Shown piece by piece: positions 6,919 through 12,161 of a stretch of DNA of 13,487 nucleotides. Below the pieces are notes generated by a model. The model saw only the letters and a list, made by a program, of their open reading frames with translations, was not told the DNA's origin and ran no database searches. Numbering within the stretch: the first letter of the stretch is position 1; each line of letters starts with the position of its first letter. The translations under genes and the position numbers were made by a program. This DNA is from Candidatus Rifleibacteriota bacterium (lineage in GTDB: Bacteria; Riflebacteria; Ozemobacteria; Ozemobacterales; Ozemobacteraceae), in the NCBI GenBank assembly GCA_017526725.1, contig JAFXRA010000162.1:1-13487 (forward strand), in the 5' to 3' direction.

Positions 6919-6948
6919 AAAAGTATATTAACATATTTATATACTTTT
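6919..6948. promoter_or_regulatory. Perfect 10-10-10 dyad in front of the oxidoreductase operon (candidate operator)
   Basis: AAAAGTATAT (6919-6928) and ATATACTTTT (6939-6948) are exact reverse complements separated by 10 bases. The half-site centres are 20 bases apart, about two helical turns. The dyad begins 22 bases upstream of the ATG at 6896, overlapping where a promoter must lie, for example TATAAC (6919-6914) or TATACT (6941-6936) read on the minus strand. A dimeric repressor such as an ArsR-type sulfide or persulfide sensor would fit, but no regulator gene is in the window. Confidence 0.5.
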
Positions 6949-7019
6949 TAGAAATGTTCGTTAGGAGGCTGTGCAGAGCAAGCAAACTGTCCGCTTTTGA
7001 AGGAATAGAGAAATGAAAA

Positions 7020-7093
7020 GTGGGACGAGGCTAAGGCCTCTGTGGGACGATTGCTTACGCAATCTGTGAAACGGCAGCTGACGCTGCACGTGG
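7020..7093. repeat. Left arm of hairpin field: GTGGGAC spacers alternating with covarying hairpins
   Basis: Units of 22-24 bp start at 7020 (GTGGGAC), 7042 (GTGGGAC), 7066 (GTGAAAC) and 7090 (GTGG, partial). Each of the first three is followed by a different but perfectly paired hairpin: GAGGC-TAAG-GCCTC (7027-7040), GATTGC-TTAC-GCAATC (7049-7064) and GCAGC-TGAC-GCTGC (7074-7087). Stem sequence changes from unit to unit while pairing is kept. No reading frame runs through it. Confidence 0.8.
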
Positions 7094-7107
7094 TAGTTGT
7101 TAAAATC

Positions 7108-7214
7108 GTTCGAAAAGTTCGAATAGTTCAAGGTTCAAATGGTTCGAATTGTTTAGCTCTGTTTTACAAACTAACCTTAGTTTCAACAATTTGAACAACT
7201 TGAACAATTAGAAC
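7108..7214. repeat. Centre of hairpin field: two inverted arrays of 9-bp repeats
   Basis: GTTCGAA or GTTCAA recurs at 7108, 7117, 7126, 7133 and 7142 (then GTTTAGC at 7151), a 9-base step apart from one 7-base step. The opposite orientation, TTGAAC, recurs at 7191 and 7200 and as TAGAAC near 7209, again with a 9-base step. Between them AAACTAA-CC-TTAGTTT (7168-7183) forms a dyad. The two arrays can pair imperfectly, placing a long stem between the outer arms. Confidence 0.7.
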
Positions 7215-7230
7215 CTTCATTATTCAATTT

Positions 7231-7337
7231 CCACAGTGAAACGTCCCACAACGAAGTGTCCCACAGCGAAGCGTAACACACTCCCAAGTTTCGCTTGGCG
7301 ATATTATAGCGAATGGGCTTTAGCCCTGAAAGCTATA
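7231..7337. repeat. Right arm of hairpin field: GTCCCACA spacers with GAA-loop mini-hairpins, then two larger hairpins
   Basis: Spacers GTCCCACA at 7243 and 7258 and GTAACACA at 7273 are exactly 15 bp apart, and the first two are the reverse complement of the left-arm spacer. Before each lies a 7-mer with a GAA loop and a changing two-base stem: GTGAAAC (7236), ACGAAGT (7251) and GCGAAGC (7266). Then follow CCAAG-TTTCG-CTTGG (7284-7298) and a nested hairpin, TATAGC (7305-7310) with GCTATA (7332-7337) around GGGC-TTTA-GCCC (7315-7326). No T-run follows on either strand in the usual place for a terminator. The remaining gene-free sequence, 6960-7019 and 7338-7497, shows nothing further except the promoter listed next. 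Confidence 0.78.
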
Positions 7338-7413
7338 CGGTTATGACAATGGGTAGACTACAAAAGGGTATATAGATTGCCACTAGCAAAGCAAATCGCA
7401 ATTTTTCAAAACA

Positions 7414-7443
7414 TTGGAAAAATAATAGAAATGTTGTTAAAAT
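7414..7443 (+). promoter_or_regulatory. Possible promoter of the YunG-like gene
   Basis: TTGGAA (7414-7419), 18 bases, TAAAAT (7438-7443); the leader would be about 48 bases. A second candidate is TTGACG (7452-7457), 18 bases, TATATA (7476-7481), but its start would fall on the ribosome site. The choice between them is open. Confidence 0.35.
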
Positions 7444-7497
7444 ACTAAGTGTTGACGTATCTTTGTCAGCAAAACTATATAAATAGGAAAAAAGCAA

Positions 7498-7929
7498 ATG
7501 ACTTATAAGTTTTATGGTTGGGAAAAAGCCGATTGTCATCCTATAAATAATGAATATAAAGGAATTGAAAATCCTCGTGACCTTTATGATGCTCTTTCAA
7601 ATATCTGGTGCGAATATTCCTGCGGTCCTAGATTGAGAAAAGACTGGAGCAAAGAAAATAAAACTTTGGGACAGTGCTCTATTACCTCATTTTTGGTCCA
7701 AGATATTTTTGGCGGCAAAGTATATGGCATTTTAAGACCAGACGGAAGTTATCATTGCTATAATGTTGTCGGCAACTCTGTTTTTGATCTGACAAGCGAA
7801 CAGTTCGGCGATGAAAAGCTGAGCTACGAAAACAATCCTGAACAGTTCAGAGAACAGCATTTTGCTGATGAAAACAAAAAACAGAGATATGAATATCTTT
7901 GCAGTGAATTAGAAAAACTAAATAAATAA
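7498..7929 (+). CDS. YunG-like small protein, function unknown
   Basis: A 143-residue soluble protein with no signal peptide or membrane segment. It resembles the YunG group of uncharacterised bacterial proteins: LYDALSNIWCEYSCGPRLRK (residues 29-48), DWSKENKTLGQCSITSFLVQ (49-68), DIFGGKVYGI (69-78), SYHCYNVV (84-91), FDLTSEQF (96-103), and a charged C-terminal helix with RYEYLCSELEKL. The invariant-looking GQC-x2-T (Cys60), His86 and Asp97 come in the order of a cysteine-protease or transglutaminase-type triad, so an enzyme is possible; this is inference. AGGA (7485-7488) is 9 bases before the ATG. Its last 12 bases overlap the end of ogt on the other strand. It stands alone, just downstream of the hairpin field. 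Confidence 0.72.
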   Translation: MTYKFYGWEKADCHPINNEYKGIENPRDLYDALSNIWCEYSCGPRLRKDWSKENKTLGQCSITSFLVQDIFGGKVYGILRPDGSYHCYNVVGNSVFDLTSEQFGDEKLSYENNPEQFREQHFADENKKQRYEYLCSELEKLNK

Positions 7930-8421
7930 TTGTGCTTTCTCTAACGACAGTAGGAATGATTTTTTATCTATTCCGCCGGCATAACCAGTTAAACTTCCGT
8001 TAGTTCCTATAACTCTGTGACAAGGTATTATTATAGAAATAGGGTTATGGCCTATCGCACCACCAATTGCCTGTGCCGACATTTTTGAACAATTGTTTTC
8101 TTTTGCTATAATCTCTGCTATTTCTTTGTAGGTCATGGTTTTGCCATAAGGAATATTAAGGAGTATTTTCCATACTTTCTTTCTAAATTCTGTAGTTTTA
8201 ATTTTTATTTTGGGAGTATAATCTGGTTCTTTTCCGCAGAAATAAATATTTAACCAATTAAAGGTTTCTTCAAAAATAGGAAGAGTCTTTTTTTCATAAG
8301 AATTAGACAGAGTTTCTGCATAAAATTTTTGTTTTTCAAACCATAACCCTGTTAGAAATATGCCGTCACTGGCTAATAAAATATTCCCTAATGGTGATTT
8401 ATAGTAAGATATATAATCCAT
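7918..8421 (-). CDS. ogt: Methylated-DNA--[protein]-cysteine S-methyltransferase
   Basis: A suicide repair protein that takes the methyl group from O6-methylguanine (and O4-methylthymine) onto its own cysteine. The 167 residues match the usual Ogt length. Seen: an N-terminal ribonuclease-like domain (1-75, with SPLGNILLASDGIFLTGLWF); TTEFRKKVWKILLNIPYGKT (76-95), leading into the helix-turn-helix TYKEIAEIIAK (97-107); AIGGAIGHNPISIIIPCHRV (118-137) with acceptor Cys134; and GSLTGYAGGIDKKSFLLSLE (142-161). The Arg often found two residues before the AVGGA/AIGGA block (the finger that flips the base) is Gln117 here, as I recall from clostridial homologues. It starts 28 bases after the mtaB stop with no strong ribosome site, so it is probably cotranscribed with mtaB. 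Its stop lies inside the end of the convergent YunG-like gene. Confidence 0.95.
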   Translation of the reverse strand: MDYISYYKSPLGNILLASDGIFLTGLWFEKQKFYAETLSNSYEKKTLPIFEETFNWLNIYFCGKEPDYTPKIKIKTTEFRKKVWKILLNIPYGKTMTYKEIAEIIAKENNCSKMSAQAIGGAIGHNPISIIIPCHRVIGTNGSLTGYAGGIDKKSFLLSLEKAQLFI

Positions 8422-8449
8422 TTTTTACTTTATTCGTAGTAAAGTCGTC

Positions 8450-9697
8450 TTATGGTTTTAATTCAACAATTAGCTCGCTGTTTTCTGCTTTAATGCCGGA
8501 AACTTCCATGAGCTTGTTTCTTAAGGATTCATCGTCAGACTTCATTTTACAGGGAACATATTCTTTTGAGTAGCCTTTTAGCCAGCCGTCTTCCAAGGTT
8601 TCCCAAAGCACTTCTACTTTATGCTCTTCAAAATGTTTCGCAAAGTCATGGGCATATTTGTGCCAGACCGCTTCAACTCTGTCGGAACGTGCAATCTTGA
8701 CTTCGTTGCTTATCTGATTCGGCATTACTGCAGCAGGTGTGCCGTCGCGTTTTGAATATCTGAAAATGTGAAATCTTGAAAACTTGATTTTATCTAAGAA
8801 ATTTAAGGTTTCCTGGAAATCTTCTTCTGTTTCGCCAGGAAAACCCACAATCAAGTCAGTTGTAATTGCTGCTTCTGGCATTGTTTCCCTTATATGGTCA
8901 ACTACTGCTTTAAAATCCTTAGTTAAATAAGGGCGGTGCATGGCTTTTAAAATCTTGTCGCAGCCTGACTGCAGCGGCAGATGAAAATGATGGCAGGCCT
9001 TAGGGGAATTTGCAGCCCATTCTATCAGTTCATCTTTAACTTCTACTGATTCAATAGAGCTCAGTCTGATGCGTTCAAGACCTTCTAGTTTTTCAAGTTC
9101 CTTTAAGAGAGGAACCAGCGAGGGTTTGTAGTGACCGACATGTATTCCGGTAAGAACTATTTCTTTGTGACCTTCAGCAATAAGTTCTTTTGCTTCTTCG
9201 ATGGCGTCGTCAATAGGTCTCGACCATTCCTTGCCGCGAAGATGTGCAACAATACAGTAAGAACAAAACTGGCTGCAGCCATCCTGAACCTTCAAATAGG
9301 CTCTAGTCATTTCTGTGTGATTAATCTGCCGTTCAGCACTTGGGGTGTCAGATTTTATGTCGAGGGAAAGTGCCGACATCATTTTGTTTATAGAATCAAT
9401 ATCGTTATAGGGAAGAAGCCAGTCTACTTCAGGAATTGTTTCGTTTTGTTTTAAAATCAGCCTTGCTTCGCAGCCTGCTAGAACTATTTTGCAATCTGCT
9501 TTCTTGCGTCTGACAGCTCTGATTATCTGTCTGGCTTTCTGAGAGGCACGGCCTGTAACGGAGCACCCATTTAATATAAACAAATCAGGGTAGTTTTCGT
9601 TTTCGGTTAAACCGTATTCTTTCAGTTTTTCAGTTATTCTTTCTCCGTCATACTGGCTGACTTTGCATCCCAGTGATTTTATATAAAATGTTGTCAT
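8450..9697 (-). CDS. mtaB: tRNA (N6-L-threonylcarbamoyladenosine37-C2) methylthiotransferase MtaB
   Basis: A radical-SAM methylthiotransferase that converts t6A37 to ms2t6A37 in ANN-decoding tRNAs. It has 415 residues from the ATG at 9697; an in-frame TTG at 9709 is less likely because GGAA lies 8 bases before the ATG. Seen: the UPF0004 domain with cluster-binding Cys11 (SLGCKVSQYDGE), Cys45 (NGCSVTGRASQK) and Cys76 (AGCEAR); the radical-SAM motif CSQFCSYC (Cys141, Cys145, Cys148); the TGIHVGHY block (183-190), LPLQSGCDKILKAMHRPY (240-257) and DLIVGFPGET (281-290); and a C-terminal TRAM domain (about 352-415). NGCSVT and GHY favour MtaB over MiaB or RimO. ogt follows after 28 bases. Upstream, a terminator (9750-9781) cuts it off from the tRNA genes, so it needs its own promoter in 9698-9749, where a 17-base palindrome (AATTAAA-TTC-TTTAATT, 9722-9738) is the only visible sign. 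Confidence 0.93.
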   Translation of the reverse strand: MTTFYIKSLGCKVSQYDGERITEKLKEYGLTENENYPDLFILNGCSVTGRASQKARQIIRAVRRKKADCKIVLAGCEARLILKQNETIPEVDWLLPYNDIDSINKMMSALSLDIKSDTPSAERQINHTEMTRAYLKVQDGCSQFCSYCIVAHLRGKEWSRPIDDAIEEAKELIAEGHKEIVLTGIHVGHYKPSLVPLLKELEKLEGLERIRLSSIESVEVKDELIEWAANSPKACHHFHLPLQSGCDKILKAMHRPYLTKDFKAVVDHIRETMPEAAITTDLIVGFPGETEEDFQETLNFLDKIKFSRFHIFRYSKRDGTPAAVMPNQISNEVKIARSDRVEAVWHKYAHDFAKHFEEHKVEVLWETLEDGWLKGYSKEYVPCKMKSDDESLRNKLMEVSGIKAENSELIVELKP

Positions 9698-9749
9698 TGT
9701 TGTTTCCAAAATCAGATATTAAATTAAATTCTTTAATTGTTCTAAAAAT

Positions 9750-9781
9750 AAAATAGCTTATTGTTTCCAATAAGCTATTTT
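9750..9781 (-). terminator. Intrinsic terminator of the tRNA transcript (14-bp stem, GAAA loop)
   Basis: The arms 9750-9763 and 9768-9781 pair perfectly around a 4-base loop that reads GAAA on the minus strand. The AT-rich stem ends in T4 and is followed by ATTTTTAG on the minus strand. It lies 8 bases past the tRNA-Gly 3' end and just before mtaB. The plus-strand side also ends in T-rich sequence, so it may work both ways. Confidence 0.85.
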
Positions 9782-9788
9782 TGTTCGG

Positions 9789-9861
9789 AGCGGGATACGG
9801 GACTCGAACCCGCAACCTTCACCTTGGAAGGGTGACACTCTACCAATTGAGTTAATCCCGC
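9789..9861 (-). tRNA. tRNA-Gly (anticodon TCC)
   Basis: A 73-base cloverleaf. Acceptor stem GCGGGAT/ATCCCGC, D-loop AATTGGTA, anticodon loop CTTCCAA with TCC at 9828-9826 (reads GGA codons), T-loop within GGGTTCGAGTCCC and discriminator U (9789). The 3' CCA is not encoded (the genome has CCG). It is the second gene of the tRNA-Leu, tRNA-Gly transcript, 15 bases behind tRNA-Leu. Confidence 0.95.
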
Positions 9862-9876
9862 AGAGTATATATTAAA

Positions 9877-9958
9877 TGCGAAGAGCGGGACTTGAACCCG
9901 CACGTCGCGAAACACTAGATCCTAAGTCTAGCGCGTCTACCAGTTCCGCCATCCTCGC
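9877..9958 (-). tRNA. tRNA-Leu (anticodon TAG)
   Basis: An 82-base class II tRNA. Acceptor stem GCGAGGA/TCTTCGC (one G-U), anticodon stem CTAGA/TCTAG around loop CTTAGGA with TAG at 9924-9922 (reads CUA), a long variable arm (about 9900-9912), T-loop within GGGTTCAAGTCCC and discriminator A (9877). CCA is not encoded. It is first in the two-tRNA unit. Confidence 0.95.
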
Positions 9959-9967
9959 TAATCAATG

Positions 9968-9995
9968 ACACACGAGGTCGTCACCGACTGTGTGT
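9968..9995 (-). other. Hairpin in the tRNA-Leu 5' leader
   Basis: On the minus strand ACACAC (9995-9990) pairs with GTGTGT (9973-9968), enclosing GTCG-GTGA-CGAC (9988-9977), a small stem with a GNRA loop. The structure starts about at the predicted transcript start and ends 9 bases before the tRNA, so it lies in the part RNase P removes. Confidence 0.5.
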
Positions 9996-9998
9996 TTA

Positions 9999-10027
9999 TA
10001 TATAACACAGTTAAATCTATTTTTCAA
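9999..10027 (-). promoter_or_regulatory. Promoter of the tRNA-Leu, tRNA-Gly unit
   Basis: TTGAAA (10027-10022), exactly 17 bases, TATATA (10004-9999) on the minus strand. The start is near 9992, giving a leader of about 34 bases. It is divergent from the tig promoter. Confidence 0.7.
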
Positions 10028-10061
10028 TAATTTTTTAAGAAGCTAAAGAAAAATAATAATT

Positions 10062-10082
10062 TTGTACAATATTATTTGTACA
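10062..10082. promoter_or_regulatory. Paired TTGTACA boxes upstream of the tig promoter
   Basis: TTGTACAA (10062-10069, itself a palindrome) and TTGTACA (10076-10082) are 14 bases apart and end 5 bases before the tig -35 box. They sit between two divergent promoters and could bind a regulator of either. No cognate factor is known to me. Confidence 0.35.
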
Positions 10083-10086
10083 TCTC

Positions 10087-10115
10087 TTTACTTTTAGCGG
10101 TAAGTTCTTTATAAT
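10087..10115 (+). promoter_or_regulatory. Promoter of the tig-clpP-clpX operon
   Basis: TTTACT (10087-10092), 17 bases, perfect TATAAT (10110-10115). The predicted start near 10122 gives a leader of about 104 bases. This is a housekeeping-type promoter; I see no alternative heat-shock sigma box. Confidence 0.65.
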
Positions 10116-10134
10116 ATTTACTCAACTTAATAGG

Positions 10135-10180
10135 CTCTGACTGTACTTTTGCCTTAGATTGGGCAAAAACGCATTCAGAG
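10135..10180 (+). other. Two-tier hairpin in the tig leader
   Basis: Outer stem CTCTGA (10135-10140) with TCAGAG (10175-10180); inner stem TTTTGCC (10147-10153) with GGCAAAA (10162-10168) around an 8-base loop. TGT (10142-10144) and GCA (10171-10173) can pair in between with one G-U, so about 16 pairs stack with small internal loops. No T-run follows, so it is not a terminator. A regulatory or stabilising role in the mRNA is inferred. Confidence 0.55.
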
Positions 10181-10205
10181 TGCTGTTGTTGTATTGGTAA
10201 ATTTT

Positions 10206-10217
10206 CTCCAAAAGGAG
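10206..10217 (+). promoter_or_regulatory. Small hairpin holding the tig ribosome binding site
   Basis: CTCC (10206-10209), AAAA loop, GGAG (10214-10217). GGAG is the ribosome site, 8 bases before the ATG at 10226. A four-pair stem is weak and could open on warming or on ribosome contact. Confidence 0.4.
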
Positions 10218-10225
10218 TTTTATAA

Positions 10226-11560
10226 ATGTTAAATACACAAGTTCAGGAACTGGAAGCCAACAAAGTTGCTTTAACAGTTGAAGTCGAAAAAGAAAAAGTT
10301 AACGCAGCTTATAAGAGCTTCTTTACTCGTGCAGCACGCCAGATAAGAATACCTGGTTTCAGACAGGGCAAGGCCCCGAGAAATGTTATTGCTGCAGCTA
10401 TGGGTCAAGAATATGTTAAGGCTCAGATTGAAGAAGAATTGATTCAGGATGTTTATGCTCAGGCTATCAAAGATAATAAACTTCAGCCTGTTGGTCGTTT
10501 TGAATTGGTTGAATCTCATCTTAAAGAAAACGAACCCTATACTTTCAAAATTCAGTTTGAAGTAAGACCAAAACTTGGCGAATTTAATTATAAGGGTATG
10601 TCTACTCAGGTTCAGCGCGAAATCGTTGATGAAGAAAGCGTCGATAAGGTTATCGAACAGGTTCGTGAACAGCAGAGCAAGACTGAAGCTATTGAAGACG
10701 GCGAATTGACCGTTGGCGATTACTTCTCAGCCAAGCTTGAAGTTTCCTGCGATGGCGAAGTTGACGAAGAACTTTCTGATGACAAGATGACTCACAAGCT
10801 TCTTAAAGATGACAAACTCTTCTCATTCTGCGAAGGTATGAAAATCGGCGAAAGCAGAACAACTCAGCGCAAGAACGAAGATGAAAGCCAGAAAGATTCT
10901 AAGTATTACGGCAAGACCTTAGAATATAAGATTACTTTAACTCGTATTTCAAGACCAACACTTCCTGAATTGAATGATGAATTTGCTCAGAGACTTGGTG
11001 ATTACAAAGATGTTGAAGCTTTGAAAGTTCGCATCAGAGAAGACTTGGAAGAACGCTCTAAATTCGATGCAGAAGAAAGAGCTTTCGATGATATTCTCAG
11101 CAAAATCATTGAAGAATACAAGTTCGATGTTCCTGAAGCTATGATTCAGAGCACTATCGATTTCTTTATTCAGGGATTAGACCGCCGCTGGAGACAGTTC
11201 GGCACCACTATCCAGGATTATCTCCGCAATTCTGGCAAAGATGTTAATGAATTCCGTGAAAGCTTCAGAGAAAGAGCTCTCCGCCAGACTAAGATGATGC
11301 TCATCATTGATACTATTGGTGAAAGAGAAAATATCGAAGTAACTGATGCTGATTATCGCGAAGAAATTGAAAAACGCGCTAAAGAATACAACATGCCAGT
11401 CGAAAAGCTTCTTGAAACCCTCGCTCAGAACGACGGCGAAGAAAATGTAAAATTTTCTTTAAGAAGTCAAAAAATTCGTGACTTTATACTAAAAAATAAT
11501 GAAGTAAAATACGATATGGTAAAAGAAGCTGACGAAAACAAGGAGGAAGATGAAGCGTGA
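10226..11560 (+). CDS. tig: Trigger factor (ribosome-associated chaperone / peptidyl-prolyl isomerase)
   Basis: Trigger factor sits at the ribosomal exit tunnel and shields nascent chains. The 444 residues match the family length. Domains: ribosome-binding N-domain (1-115) with the signature [12 protein letters not shown] (44-55), the loop that docks on protein L23; an FKBP-like isomerase domain (about 155-245) that is diverged, with [11 protein letters not shown] and [15 protein letters not shown] in place of the usual GFE-x-G-x-KxGE and F/Y-rich core, so catalysis may be weak; and the helical C-domain (250-430), which forms the chaperone arms, containing [20 protein letters not shown] (262-281) and the long helices around 300-420. 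The tail is acidic. GGAG lies 8 bases before the ATG. The TGA overlaps the GTG start of clpP by 4 bases (GTGA), and the tig coding end carries the clpP ribosome site. Confidence 0.95.
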   Translation: MLNTQVQELEANKVALTVEVEKEKVNAAYKSFFTRAARQIRIPGFRQGKAPRNVIAAAMGQEYVKAQIEEELIQDVYAQAIKDNKLQPVGRFELVESHLKENEPYTFKIQFEVRPKLGEFNYKGMSTQVQREIVDEESVDKVIEQVREQQSKTEAIEDGELTVGDYFSAKLEVSCDGEVDEELSDDKMTHKLLKDDKLFSFCEGMKIGESRTTQRKNEDESQKDSKYYGKTLEYKITLTRISRPTLPELNDEFAQRLGDYKDVEALKVRIREDLEERSKFDAEERAFDDILSKIIEEYKFDVPEAMIQSTIDFFIQGLDRRWRQFGTTIQDYLRNSGKDVNEFRESFRERALRQTKMMLIIDTIGERENIEVTDADYREEIEKRAKEYNMPVEKLLETLAQNDGEENVKFSLRSQKIRDFILKNNEVKYDMVKEADENKEEDEA

Positions 11561-12159
11561 CAATGGTTCCTATAGTTATTGAACAAAGTAGCCGTGGGGA
11601 ACGCGCTTTCGACATCTATTCACGTCTGTTAAAAGATAGAATTATCTTTTTGGGCGGCGGTATAGATGACGGTGTAGCCGATGTTGTTGTAGCTCAGCTT
11701 CTATTTTTGGAATCCGAAGATCCTGAAAAAGATATCTCTATTTACATCAACAGTCCGGGAGGTGTCGTAACAGCTGGTATGGCTATATACGATACTATGC
11801 AGTACATTAAACCTGATGTAAGCACAATCTGCATCGGTCAAGCTGCTAGTATGGGTGCTTTCCTGCTGGCTGCCGGCGCAAAAGGTAAACGCTACGCATT
11901 GCCTAATTCTAGAATTATGATTCATCAACCATTAGGCGGCGCACAAGGACAGGCTAGTGATATCGAAATTCAGGCTCAGGAAATTCTGCGAATGAAAGAT
12001 TCGTTGAACAACATCCTGGCCGCACATACAGGGCAGCCTTTGAAACAGATTAAGAAGGACACTGACCGTGACTTCTTTATGTCTGCAAAGGAAGCCAAAG
12101 ATTATGGTCTTATAGATGAAGTTGTTCAGCGGAATGTAGCAAAACCGACTGAGGAGTAA
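11557..12159 (+). CDS. clpP: ATP-dependent Clp protease proteolytic subunit ClpP
   Basis: Serine protease that forms the barrel-shaped 14-mer degrading substrates fed by ClpX. It has 200 residues, the usual length. Seen: [20 protein letters not shown] (4-23), the processing and axial-loop region; [17 protein letters not shown] (65-81), the oxyanion strand; catalytic Ser98 in [14 protein letters not shown], His123 in [10 protein letters not shown] and Asp172 in [10 protein letters not shown]; and the handle helix 130-158. I chose the GTG at 11557: AAGGAGG (11540-11546) is 10 bases ahead of it and 16 ahead of the ATG at 11563, which would shorten the protein by two residues. It is coupled to tig by the GTGA overlap and is followed by clpX after 2 bases. 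Confidence 0.97.
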   Translation: MTMVPIVIEQSSRGERAFDIYSRLLKDRIIFLGGGIDDGVADVVVAQLLFLESEDPEKDISIYINSPGGVVTAGMAIYDTMQYIKPDVSTICIGQAASMGAFLLAAGAKGKRYALPNSRIMIHQPLGGAQGQASDIEIQAQEILRMKDSLNNILAAHTGQPLKQIKKDTDRDFFMSAKEAKDYGLIDEVVQRNVAKPTEE

Positions 12160-12161
12160 GC

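Noticed and set aside
7020..7280. CRISPR array
   Set aside because: Repeats are only 7-8 bp, spacers are self-complementary and of unequal length between the two arms, and no cas genes are present.
7300..7340. Nested hairpin as a rho-independent terminator
   Set aside because: No T-run follows on the plus strand, and on the minus strand no gene ends into it.
7333..7539. Minus-strand reading frame of 68 codons
   Set aside because: It opposes the start of the YunG-like gene, runs into the hairpin field, and has no ribosome site or family resemblance.
1..7900. Insertion sequence or prophage boundary explaining the accessory region
   Set aside because: No transposase, integrase, target duplications or tRNA-derived attachment repeats are visible; the two tRNA genes lie in the core part with complete ends and no duplicated 3' ends.
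9722..9738. AATTAAA-TTC-TTTAATT palindrome as an mtaB operator
   Set aside because: Made only of A/T plus one C, very likely by chance here; kept only as a note in the mtaB entry.
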